Positions 1 to 6,399 of a DNA stretch of 35,870 bases are shown here, piece by piece. Under the pieces are notes generated by a model that was not told where the DNA came from, ran no database searches, and was given only the letters and a program-made list of their open reading frames with translations. Each line of letters begins with the position of its first letter. Positions within the stretch are counted from its first letter, which is position 1. Both the position numbers and the translations under genes were made by a program. The DNA is from Candidatus Babelota bacterium (lineage in GTDB: Bacteria; Babelota; Babeliae; Babelales; Vermiphilaceae). The DNA lies in the NCBI GenBank assembly GCA_003963225.1, contig RXKB01000069.1:4663-40532 (forward strand), read 5' to 3'.

Positions 1-32
1 ATGGAATGCGACAGATGCAAACTTCTCGCACT

Positions 33-257
33 ATGACAACGTTCGCCAAAAACGTGAAGGCTTTGCTGAAGTCCAAAGGATTGACTCAACGACAGTTGGC
101 CGAACTGATCGGAAAAGATGAACAGGATGTTAGTCGCCTGTTAAATCGCCAGCCGAACACGACCATCGAGACAGTTGAGATGATTGCCGACGCCCTCGAA
201 GTAGATCCGGGGCAGCTGATTAGTCGTCCGGCAAAAACAAAAACTGCTGCTGCTTGA
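33..257 (+). CDS. XRE-family HTH regulator (small)
   Basis: Encodes about 74 residues made up almost entirely of one lambda-repressor/Cro-type helix-turn-helix domain. The KGLTQRQLAELIGKDEQDVS stretch (about residues 15-34 from the ATG at 33) is the classical HTH, and the following helices end in a DPGQLI-like motif typical of XRE proteins. It should bind a DNA operator as a dimer. An in-frame ATG at 6 would add nine residues. I prefer 33 because the domain begins directly after it, but neither start has a clear SD. It precedes an HNH nuclease and a DNA methyltransferase on the same strand, so by analogy with type II restriction-modification loci it could be a controller (C) protein. A toxin-antitoxin or general XRE role is not excluded. 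Family call is strong, role is inference. Confidence 0.85.
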   Translation: MTTFAKNVKALLKSKGLTQRQLAELIGKDEQDVSRLLNRQPNTTIETVEMIADALEVDPGQLISRPAKTKTAAA

Positions 258-287
258 GTGTAATGGCAATCCAGTTGAGGCCGCACA

Positions 288-722
288 ATGACGTTTGATG
301 AGATTCCGCTGTATGTTGCGATCGATAGAGTCCGCAGAACGATAGCATCTCCGGGGGCGGAACTTGTCAGTGACGAGCAGCGTCGCCAGATTTGCCAACT
401 AATTCGCGCGGAACTCCCTTTCGATCGCCACTTTGATGCTGATCAAATGCTTGCTGCATGGACGACTTTTCGCAAATCACCGAATGGCAAGGTGGGGCTG
501 ACGGTGGAAGTTGGAAAGCTGCACGGCTGGAAGTGTTTCATGCACGGCCGAGGAAAAGGAGACTGTTCGCCCGACGTCCAGCTTGACCGCATTGTTCCCG
601 GCAGTCGCGGGGGTGAGTACAACGTCGAAAACTGCATGATCATGTGTGGCAAACACAACAACATCAGGAAAGATTCGTCCCTCGAGGCTTACCTACTTGC
701 GCCATTCGAAGAAAGTGCGTAG
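288..722 (+). CDS. HNH-family endonuclease
   Basis: A 144-aa protein whose C-terminal half is an HNH/zinc-binding nuclease fold. C83, H86, C93, then the core LDRIVPGSRGGEYNVEN (99-115), then C120-GK-H123-N124 match the usual D-x-I-x-P-x-x-x-GG...N...C-x-x-[CH]-N pattern, giving metal ligands and the ββα-metal active site. The first catalytic His of the name-giving motif is Arg here (D100-R101). I recall DRI variants in related HNH proteins, so loss of activity is not certain. The N-terminal 70 residues are not recognised. It lies 30 nt after the XRE gene and 26 nt before the methyltransferase start, which suggests one operon and a possible restriction partner. It could also be a homing-type nuclease. 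Confidence 0.8.
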   Translation: MTFDEIPLYVAIDRVRRTIASPGAELVSDEQRRQICQLIRAELPFDRHFDADQMLAAWTTFRKSPNGKVGLTVEVGKLHGWKCFMHGRGKGDCSPDVQLDRIVPGSRGGEYNVENCMIMCGKHNNIRKDSSLEAYLLAPFEESA

Positions 723-748
723 CATCACCACAGAAGGAGATGCCACCG

Positions 749-2422
749 ATGCAAAAGAAACTGAAAACCTCAGTGATTCACAATGGGGATAGCGTGAAGT
801 TGTTGAACGACTCCGCTCCTGAATCAGTTGATCTGATTATCGCAGACCCACCGTACAATATTGGATACGAATACGACGTCTACAACGACAATCGGTCGGA
901 CAACGAGTATTTGCAGTGGTCGAAGCAATGGATAAGCGCCTGCACTCGTGTGCTGAAACAGGACGGTGCCTTCTGGATCGCGATCGGTGATGAATATGCT
1001 GCAGAGCTGAAAATCATTGCAGATGATTGTGGACTGAAGCTTCGAAACTGGGTTATTTGGTACTACACATTCGGAGTTCACTGCACGAATAAGTTTTCCA
1101 GATCTCACACCCATTTTCTGTACTTCGTAAGGAACACTTCCAGCGTCAAATTCAATGCTGATGATGTCCGCGTTCCTTCAGCCAGACAATTGATCTACAA
1201 AGATCTGCGAGCCAACGGCACTGGCAAATTGCCAGACAATACGTGGATTCTTCGTCCGCAGGATATTGGCGACGATGTGTACTTCGAGAACCAAGATACG
1301 TGGTACATCCCTCGCATTGCTGGAACATTCAAGGAACGAGCAGACTTCCATGGATGCCAGCTTCCTGAGCAACTGCTTGGTCGCATCATCAAGAGTTGTT
1401 CAAACGTCGGAGACGTTGTTCTTGACCCTTTCGCGGGTACAGGAAGCAGTCTGGTCACGGCCAAAAAACTGAATCGCGAATGGGTTGGAATTGAGCTTTC
1501 TCCTGAGTATGCAACTCATGCAACGGCACGAATACAGGCTACGGATGTTGGCGACGCTCTTGATGGAGCTCCTGAACCGATTACAGGATCGCAGCGGACC
1601 GCAACACGCCCGAAGAGAACGCCAACACCGGAGGGACTTGACGAGGAAAAGTTGATAGCAGCCTTTCAGGCCGTTCCGGGCACCCGTTCTGTGGATGCTT
1701 TGATCGCAGATCCAGTTCTAAATCAACAGTTCATTGATCAGTGCAGCAAGCTTCGACTTCCGGGGACACCATACAATTGGAACAAATGCCTGTTGAGCAT
1801 GAGGAAGTCTGGTCTGTACCCGCAACTGCGTGGCCGGAAATCGCAATCAGACTTCAAATGGTCCGCAGCCGATCCTTATGAGTTCGCGTGTGAAATGGCA
1901 CTCCGTCGCGCTATTGATGCTGGATACTTCGCACTCGATGACCTGCTTTGCGACCCTGAAGCCGCTGCTCGTTTTGATGCAAATTGTAGAACTTTATGCC
2001 CTGGATATTCTGCATTCCAATATCGTTGGACGGCGTTGAATTTGCGGAAACGCGTTGACGACTGGAGTGATACACAGGAATGTGATGAGGTGTTGCAACT
2101 AGGCGAACCAGAACCGCTTCTGAAAGCGAAATGCCTAAGCTCTCCGGCCGTCTATCTCATCGAAGCAAACGCCGAGAAGCCAGCATTTGCGGGCTTCACA
2201 CATGATATGGAAGGACGTCTTGAGATCACAAAGCAAGCGTTCAAAGCTCTGCTGCAGTGGATGCCTCAACATGGCGAATGGACAATTCGAATAGCCCGGG
2301 GAAAGAGTCTCAAAGGCAATGAGGGGCGAATCAATCAGCGTCGAATTGTCCGCGAGCGGCGTCCTCGACTTAACTTCTTGTCGGATCGAGAAAATGATCA
2401 ATCGACGGTCAACGCGGGCTGA
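749..2422 (+). CDS. DNA methyltransferase (N4/N6, DPPY type) with long C-terminal extension
   Basis: A 557-aa protein. The start at 749 has a good SD (AAGGAGA, about 735-740); the same frame is open upstream but overlaps the HNH gene. Residues 1-265 are an N6_N4_Mtase domain with catalytic motif IV first (DPPY, 33-36) and SAM-binding motif I later (DPFAGTG, 226-232), the beta-class order. It should methylate the exocyclic amine of A or C in a specific DNA site. The remaining about 290 residues are unusual. Two copies of a roughly 50-aa helical unit (about 300-352 and 384-434) share a pattern of DALIADP / DDLLCDP followed by N..C..L and W...L..MRK / W...LNLRK. After them, residues 466-545 resemble a degenerate GIY-YIG-type domain (VYLIEA, AGFTHDMEGRL). 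Placement after XRE and HNH genes suggests a modification role. The extension may give DNA binding or nuclease function, which is inference. Confidence 0.88.
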   Translation: MQKKLKTSVIHNGDSVKLLNDSAPESVDLIIADPPYNIGYEYDVYNDNRSDNEYLQWSKQWISACTRVLKQDGAFWIAIGDEYAAELKIIADDCGLKLRNWVIWYYTFGVHCTNKFSRSHTHFLYFVRNTSSVKFNADDVRVPSARQLIYKDLRANGTGKLPDNTWILRPQDIGDDVYFENQDTWYIPRIAGTFKERADFHGCQLPEQLLGRIIKSCSNVGDVVLDPFAGTGSSLVTAKKLNREWVGIELSPEYATHATARIQATDVGDALDGAPEPITGSQRTATRPKRTPTPEGLDEEKLIAAFQAVPGTRSVDALIADPVLNQQFIDQCSKLRLPGTPYNWNKCLLSMRKSGLYPQLRGRKSQSDFKWSAADPYEFACEMALRRAIDAGYFALDDLLCDPEAAARFDANCRTLCPGYSAFQYRWTALNLRKRVDDWSDTQECDEVLQLGEPEPLLKAKCLSSPAVYLIEANAEKPAFAGFTHDMEGRLEITKQAFKALLQWMPQHGEWTIRIARGKSLKGNEGRINQRRIVRERRPRLNFLSDRENDQSTVNAG

Positions 2423-2762
2423 AACGGCTGGTGCCTTCGCTGATTCTCCGGATGCTGTCGCTTTCGTGAGACTCTTGCTCGTGCGATGGGATCATCCTGA
2501 GGGAAATAACATAGAGTATGCAGAGGATTTGCTGCAGAGTGCTAGCGAAATGCTGAACAGCGCCGGAGAAGGAATTGCGATCGGTGAGGACGTTCAGAAT
2601 CCGGAAGAACTTGGTTTTCTTGAGGCAGTTTGGCGAGCGGAGTCGATCGGAATGCTAGAGCGATCTCTGGCCTGGAGTTCTACCGAGAAAAAGGCGCAGA
2701 TGAACTGGCTCCAATCCGTGCTAAACTACTTTCCCGAGTGCTTTCAAAACCAAGGGACTTGA
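2394..2762 (+). CDS. Unknown 122-aa protein in left cassette
   Basis: No recognised family. The ATG at 2394 overlaps the methyltransferase end by 29 nt, and its stop lies one base before the next gene, so translational coupling inside one operon is likely. The frame is open further upstream, but that part lies inside the methyltransferase. The protein is acidic and helical, with a central DAVAFVRLLLVRW segment and a C-terminal WLQSVLNYFPECF segment, and has no membrane segment or metal motif. It is probably cytoplasmic. Its position suggests it accompanies the putative restriction-modification genes, for example as a regulator or accessory protein, but nothing in the sequence assigns a function. 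Confidence 0.65.
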   Translation: MINRRSTRAETAGAFADSPDAVAFVRLLLVRWDHPEGNNIEYAEDLLQSASEMLNSAGEGIAIGEDVQNPEELGFLEAVWRAESIGMLERSLAWSSTEKKAQMNWLQSVLNYFPECFQNQGT

Positions 2763-2763
2763 T

Positions 2764-3012
2764 ATGGCCAAGAAGAAACTGGAGTTTTCAAACTTCGGTT
2801 TGGAACTGCCGCCCGAAGAAATCACAGATCTGATCATTGACCATTTCAACGAGGCATTTCGCGGAGGGGTAACGATCGATGAATTGCTATTACATCCACG
2901 GGATGCAATGTGCTTTTGCGACGCGATCCGGATGAAGAATGGATGGATGGGCCTGCCAGATGATTTGATTCTTCGAGCAATTTTGAATCGACGAAAAAAG
3001 GGATCGCTCTGA
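2764..3012 (+). CDS. Unknown 82-aa protein, last gene of left cassette
   Basis: A small protein with a basic N terminus (MAKKK), an acidic middle (PPEEITDLIIDHFNEAF) and a basic end (RRKKG). No known domain is recognised. It starts one base after the preceding stop, so it is probably translated in the same operon. The stretch IDELLLHPRDAMCFCDAIR contains two close cysteines but no second pair for a zinc site. An intrinsic terminator about 110 nt downstream (3121-3164) would end the transcript. Confidence that it is a gene rests on tight spacing and normal amino-acid composition. Confidence 0.65.
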   Translation: MAKKKLEFSNFGLELPPEEITDLIIDHFNEAFRGGVTIDELLLHPRDAMCFCDAIRMKNGWMGLPDDLILRAILNRRKKGSL

Positions 3013-3056
3013 TCGCCGTAGAAACAATCAACTAAAAATTCTTTTTGCTCGGGATT

Positions 3057-3078
3057 GACTAGGCATATATGCCTAGTC
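3057..3078. promoter_or_regulatory. Perfect 22-bp palindrome, candidate operator
   Basis: The arms GACTAGGCATA and TATGCCTAGTC are exact reverse complements with no spacer. The left edge overlaps a -35-like TTGACT (3055-3060). A -10 at the right distance (TCTACA) is poor, so a promoter is not assured. It lies between the last cassette gene and the terminator. A symmetric site of this size suits a dimeric regulator such as the XRE protein, but the pairing is inference. Confidence 0.55.
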
Positions 3079-3120
3079 TACAACCCGCCCCCGTCAGGTT
3101 GGCGGGTAGCTTTAATTGAA

Positions 3121-3164
3121 CAGCCCGCCGATCTGGCAACGGATCAGCGGGCTGTTTTCATTTT
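3121..3164 (+). terminator. Intrinsic terminator after left cassette
   Basis: CAGCCCGC (3121-3128) pairs exactly with GCGGGCTG (3147-3154), with inner GATC/GATC pairing, and is followed by TTTTCATTTT. A second GC-rich hairpin (ACCCGCC 3083-3089 with GGCGGGT 3101-3107) lies just upstream. Together they would stop transcription from the plus-strand cassette before the tRNA-like element. Confidence 0.8.
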
Positions 3165-3212
3165 CGGACGCCCCGATCACTCGTTGTGATCTGCTCAGCT
3201 CCTGATCTGTTT

Positions 3213-3298
3213 CGGCATTGTGGCTCAGTGGTTGAGCACCGGCGATCGTTCAGCGCGAACGGTGGCCGGCCACGGTGGTTCGAATCCACCCGGTGCCG
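3213..3298 (+). tRNA. tRNA-like element with abnormal anticodon arm; candidate attachment site
   Basis: Much of a cloverleaf can be drawn. The acceptor GGCATTG (3214-3220) pairs with CGGTGCC (3291-3297, two G-U), extendable by C3213-G3298. The D arm is GCTC/GAGC (3223-3226/3234-3237) with loop AGTGGTT. The T arm is GGTGG/CCACC (3274-3278/3286-3290) with loop TTCGAAT. CCGGC (3239-3243) pairs with GCCGG (3265-3269) as the anticodon stem, but the loop is 21 nt instead of 7 and holds its own hairpin CGTTC-AGCGC-GAACG. An alternative fold uses GTGG-CCGG-CCAC (3262-3273). No anticodon with U33 can be assigned and no CCA is encoded. The integrase gene starts 253 nt downstream and reads away from it, the usual arrangement at a tRNA attachment site. 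It may be a decayed tRNA, an integrase target remnant, or a tRNA mimic. Confidence 0.5.
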
Positions 3299-3551
3299 CT
3301 GTGATGGAGAAGGAGTGAGCCTGGAGGCTGTCGAGTGTTGCGCCCTCGGACTGAATTTTTGTGCCCTTGCGAATGCGGGGAATCTGCCAGTTGCAAAAAA
3401 GCACCATTGCAGCAAAACGCATGCGGTGCGGTCATCGCTGAGCAGGATCCCTCATTCTTTTCGTTTGCAGCGTCCAGAAACTTGCCATTCGAGCACATCG
3501 CGCGGCATACCTCAGGAGTCTGCAACGGATTCCAGCAAGGCTGCCCTCACG
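3299..3551 (+). other. Leader between tRNA-like element and integrase
   Basis: The integrase reading frame is open back to 3186, through the tRNA-like element, but I see no separate gene, strong promoter or clear hairpin here. The N-terminal sequence it would add (many Cys, His, Arg) does not look like protein, so I treat this stretch as untranslated leader or attachment-site flank. Confidence 0.4.
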
Positions 3552-5030
3552 ATGATCGCAAGAACGAAAGACATAAAGCCCCAGGCAAAACGACGAGCAC
3601 CTCAGCGCTTCGAGGTACGCGTTGTGGTCGAGATTCAAATGCCACCCTGGTTGCAGGCATTGCAGGCCAGCGGCTCAGGTTTTTCAGCTCGGCCGGTTGT
3701 GTCGGCGAGTATTTCAGAGGGATCATCCGAGAGCACGAGAGCTCAGTGCCATCTGGCCGAGGTCACGAGCGCGGATCCGTTGCAGGGCGAATTGCAGGAG
3801 GTGGGAACGGTGCCCAATCAGGACGTCAACGGATCCGCGTTTCTTTTCACATCAACGGAGTCGAGGCCGGAGATCATCAGCACGATCTCGGCGGATCATC
3901 TCGCAGAATCTCCGGCCGCATCGAGCCCGGAGTCATTGCTCAGTGCCTACGTGTCGCAGATGCAACCGAAGCGGGAGCGATCAGCCGGCACGAAAGCGAT
4001 CGCAGAGCACCTTTCCTCGTGCCGATTATTCGACGCGTTTCTGGCCGAGAGAATACACCTTCGGTCTCATACACCGATGGTGGATCTGCTCAAAACCAGC
4101 GATTTGCTGCAGTCTTATGCGGCCTGGCTGATCGTCGAAAAGGACCGCTCGAGGGTGACAGCTGGCAAGCGAATCGATCATGTGATGATGGTTGCCCGCG
4201 AAGTCTTTCAGACCAAACTCGAACGGCCGAGCGAGAAAGAACTCAAACGACTCGAGGACTCGAAACAGAAAGCCGAGTCGGACGGTCGACGCATTCCCTC
4301 ATTCGGAGAGATCGACGCGCTGGCCACCGCGGTCAGTGTTGCTCGGTTTCCCTATGGAAAGCACGCTCCGTATTTTTGGCGGGGATTGATCCGGGCGGCA
4401 GCGTTCCTCGGTTTCCGCACCTACGATTTTGTGAGCCTGATCCCGGAGAAAACCGGGCTCCGAAAGCAGGATATCGTTTGGGAATCACTTTGCCCGGTGG
4501 CCGATGTCAACAATGCGTTGGGCTACGAATTGCACAGCGAATTCGGGTGGCTGCATTACGAAATCAACAAGGACACCGGGAGCGACTGCCGCAAAGTGCT
4601 TTTCCCAATGCCGAAGTGGCTGCGCGATTGGTTGCGGTTTTTCTTCGAGTTGTCTGGCCACAAAGAGCGGATCTTTCCATCCATGAAGCAGCTGGCACTC
4701 GACTCAAAGGCCTTCGGCGTGAATTGGAAACGAATCGTGAGTGCAGCCGGAGTCGATCCTCGCATCCGGCTCAGCGAGGGCAGTGGCGACGTGATCGCCC
4801 TTCGGAAGTATGCCGCAAACTGGTGGACGCTGGCCACACTGCGCGCAAAGACAGATGCCGCGCTGGCCGACAAGTTGGGGCACTATTTGTTGCACCATGC
4901 GGAAGTGACCACGGCGCAAAAGCACTACATCAGCACCCAGGCCGCTGTTCTGCCGGTCATGTTGGAGCTCATGGCGAGCTGGCCAGTGCCAGCGGCCGAT
5001 GCGGCTCACGTGAGCCTGCTGCCGGAATAG
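3552..5030 (+). CDS. int: Tyrosine recombinase / phage integrase
   Basis: A 492-aa protein when started at the ATG at 3552 (AAGG about 12 nt upstream; start not certain). Residues 1-125 are low-complexity and unrecognised. About 128-225 fit a SAM-like core-binding domain, and 245-465 the catalytic domain. Catalytic residues by pattern are R289 in FLGFRTYDFVSL, probably K340, R418 in ALRKYAANWW, H444 in KLGHYLLHH and nucleophile Y459 in TTAQKHYI. The His normally three residues before the second Arg is Ile (I415), which some divergent recombinases also lack. It would catalyse site-specific integration and excision of the prophage. It is the first phage gene after the tRNA-like element and reads into the element. 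The extended N terminus is longer than in typical integrases of about 350-400 aa. Confidence 0.9.
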   Translation: MIARTKDIKPQAKRRAPQRFEVRVVVEIQMPPWLQALQASGSGFSARPVVSASISEGSSESTRAQCHLAEVTSADPLQGELQEVGTVPNQDVNGSAFLFTSTESRPEIISTISADHLAESPAASSPESLLSAYVSQMQPKRERSAGTKAIAEHLSSCRLFDAFLAERIHLRSHTPMVDLLKTSDLLQSYAAWLIVEKDRSRVTAGKRIDHVMMVAREVFQTKLERPSEKELKRLEDSKQKAESDGRRIPSFGEIDALATAVSVARFPYGKHAPYFWRGLIRAAAFLGFRTYDFVSLIPEKTGLRKQDIVWESLCPVADVNNALGYELHSEFGWLHYEINKDTGSDCRKVLFPMPKWLRDWLRFFFELSGHKERIFPSMKQLALDSKAFGVNWKRIVSAAGVDPRIRLSEGSGDVIALRKYAANWWTLATLRAKTDAALADKLGHYLLHHAEVTTAQKHYISTQAAVLPVMLELMASWPVPAADAAHVSLLPE

Positions 5031-5191
5031 AAAAAGCCACGCCGACGAGTGTGCCCCTGCTGAAGTTTGCGCCCTCATTGGGTCTCGCCGACGTGGCCGT
5101 GCCGAGTTCGGCGGGGCAGTCGCTGAAATGCCCGGGCCGAATTTCTCCTGTCCTTCGAAGCTATCGGCAGCACCAGGGCAAAAGCGAGAAC

Positions 5192-5205
5192 ATTTCGACC
5201 GAAAT
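5192..5205. repeat. ATTTCG-NN-CGAAAT palindrome, copy 1 (intergenic)
   Basis: ATTTCGACCGAAAT, followed by CAATC. The same 19 bases occur at 29393-29411 at the other end of the phage. Related 14-mers with different central bases lie at 10956-10969, 14571-14584 and 24799-24812. Three of the five copies are at least mostly intergenic, which suggests an operator or other protein-binding site. Confidence 0.5.
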
Positions 5206-5423
5206 CAATCCGCCCGGGGATTCAGGTGAGGGGACTGGCCTGAATGGTAAGACCTCCGGGCGGCATTCAGTCGGGAGCGTGCGACGACACGCCGACGGCA
5301 GCGATGATCCGGACGCTGCCGCCTCATTGTCGCCGCTCCCGGCTTTTGAATCACGCGGGTGTGATCCCGGCCAGCTGGCCAGTGAGGGCAATGGTTCGGG
5401 AGGTCATCACGTGAGTTGTGCGG

Positions 5424-5455
5424 GATCCGGGGGGCATCGTGATGCCCTCCGGATC
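5424..5455 (+). promoter_or_regulatory. Strong hairpin in csrA leader
   Basis: GATCCGGGGGGCATC (5424-5438) pairs with GATGCCCTCCGGATC (5441-5455) over 15 positions with one G-U pair and a two-base loop. GTTTC follows, then the csrA SD AAGGAGG at 5475-5481. It could be an attenuator or RNA-stabilising element, and it carries GGA triplets, the core of CsrA-binding sites. A role in autoregulation is inference. Confidence 0.5.
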
Positions 5456-5486
5456 GTTTCAGGTTTGAAGTTGCAAGGAGGCTGCC

Positions 5487-5699
5487 ATGCTTGTTCTGAG
5501 TCGAAAAGTCGGTGAGTCAATCGAGCTCGAGTTCAACGGTGCGTTCCTCGGCCGCGTGAGCGTGCTCGAGCTGCAATCCGGCAGAGTTCGCATCGCGATT
5601 GATGCCGTTGATGAATTGCGAGTGCTGCGATCAGAGATCTCTGATCGAGCCGAGGGCACTGTTGACGGTACCAGGAAAGACGAGCTCGCCCTCGTCTGA
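5487..5699 (+). CDS. csrA: CsrA/RsmA-type RNA-binding regulator
   Basis: A 70-aa protein with the full CsrA pattern: MLVLSRKVGESI at the start, a VLEL strand, then GRVRIAIDA and VLRSEI. L4, R6 and R48 correspond to the RNA-contacting L4, R6 and R44 of E. coli CsrA. The dimer binds GGA motifs in mRNA leaders and blocks or aids translation. The start has an excellent SD (AAGGAGG at 5475-5481, itself a potential GGA target). The usual G in the RIG motif is A (RIA). It lies between integrase and the small early genes, where phages often keep a lysogeny switch, and is followed by a short terminator-like hairpin. Targets could be phage or host messages; that is inference. Confidence 0.92.
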   Translation: MLVLSRKVGESIELEFNGAFLGRVSVLELQSGRVRIAIDAVDELRVLRSEISDRAEGTVDGTRKDELALV

Positions 5700-5727
5700 T
5701 TTTTCCCGGGTGTGTTTTTTTCTGTCA

Positions 5728-5748
5728 GACGCTGCGCGCGTCGTTTTT
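5728..5748 (+). terminator. Short terminator-like hairpin after csrA
   Basis: GACGC-TGCGC-GCGTC (5728-5742) followed by GTTTTT. A seven-T run also lies just upstream (5715-5721). The stem is only five base pairs and the next gene starts 16 nt later, so it may attenuate rather than end transcription. Confidence 0.45.
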
Positions 5749-5763
5749 CGAAAGGTGTGATTT

Positions 5764-6399
5764 GTGAGCATTCTCAGCGTTCACGTGTGCGAAGATTCGA
5801 TCCTCATCAGCGATGAGGAAAAGGCGATCGGCCGGCTCATGAAAGACCGGCTGCACCCGGTCGGATTAGATGCGTTTCTCCAGGCAAACTACAACCTGCA
5901 GGGCTCAGTGAATTATCAGAGCTGGCTTTCGGGAGTGCTCGCCGGTGCCGTGCTGATCTTAGGACCTCCGGCACTTCCGTCGGAGGATGAGACCGCGGCC
6001 GCGACGGCCGGTCCGGATCCGGAGCTGCTCCCGGGTGAGATCATCGTGCCAGGGCATACTGTGCACAATGGCCAGGTCGTTCAATCGGTGGCCGACGTGA
6101 CTGCCGCGGCACGCACCGTGATTGATGACAAAAACCTGAGCAAGATGGTCGACACCCTCGGCGAAATAGCGAAGAACGTCCGCGGATCATCAGCCGAGCC
6201 GACTGGCACGGCACCAGCTGACGAAACTGCCGCGACACCGTCGGCCGCGGCCGGCTTGCCGCTCGGCCTTGCCCTCGAGCCGGCATCGGCCGACGAGACT
6301 GCTGCAGCTCAGGGATCGATACTCGAGCCGCCGACGAAAGCAGATCAGACGGCAACATTCGCACCAGCTCCGGAGGCCTCAGGATCCGGATCACCATGA
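5764..6399 (+). CDS. Unknown Ala/Pro-rich early protein with DETAA repeats
   Basis: A 211-aa protein starting at GTG 5764 after AAAGGTGTGA. Residues 1-75 look folded and include a hydrophobic stretch (WLSGVLAGAVLILG) that may be one membrane segment or a buried helix. The rest is low-complexity and rich in Ala, Pro, Glu and Thr. The short motif [ED]DETAA / ADETAA recurs at least three times, with a diverged KADQTAT, each about 35-70 residues apart. This suggests a disordered tail. It overlaps the next gene by four bases (ATGA). Function unknown. Confidence 0.7.
   Translation: MSILSVHVCEDSILISDEEKAIGRLMKDRLHPVGLDAFLQANYNLQGSVNYQSWLSGVLAGAVLILGPPALPSEDETAAATAGPDPELLPGEIIVPGHTVHNGQVVQSVADVTAAARTVIDDKNLSKMVDTLGEIAKNVRGSSAEPTGTAPADETAATPSAAAGLPLGLALEPASADETAAAQGSILEPPTKADQTATFAPAPEASGSGSP

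Larger units (their letters stand above)
5031..5486 (+). other. 456-nt non-coding region between int and csrA
   Basis: No confident gene. It holds three structures: a long imperfect stem (GCCACGCCGACGAG at 5036-5049 with CTCGCCGACGTGGC at 5084-5097) that may terminate int; the palindrome ATTTCG-AC-CGAAAT (5192-5205); and a very strong hairpin at 5424-5455 in the csrA leader. One frame is open from a GTG at 5051 to 5515, but it lacks an SD and its composition is unconvincing. Confidence 0.5.

Noticed and set aside
3158..3525. Minus-strand frames opposite the tRNA-like element
   Set aside because: They contain the VDSNHRG-like peptides typical of spurious antisense translation of a tRNA T arm.
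3335..5515. Very long open frame (726 codons) overlapping the integrase in another frame
   Set aside because: It runs through the catalytic integrase sequence, is full of Arg, Gly and Ser, and has no recognisable domain; it is a GC-rich shadow frame.
5051..5515. Possible 154-aa gene from GTG 5051 running into csrA
   Set aside because: No SD, low-complexity composition, crosses the strong hairpin at 5424-5455 and overlaps the csrA start; kept only as a remark.
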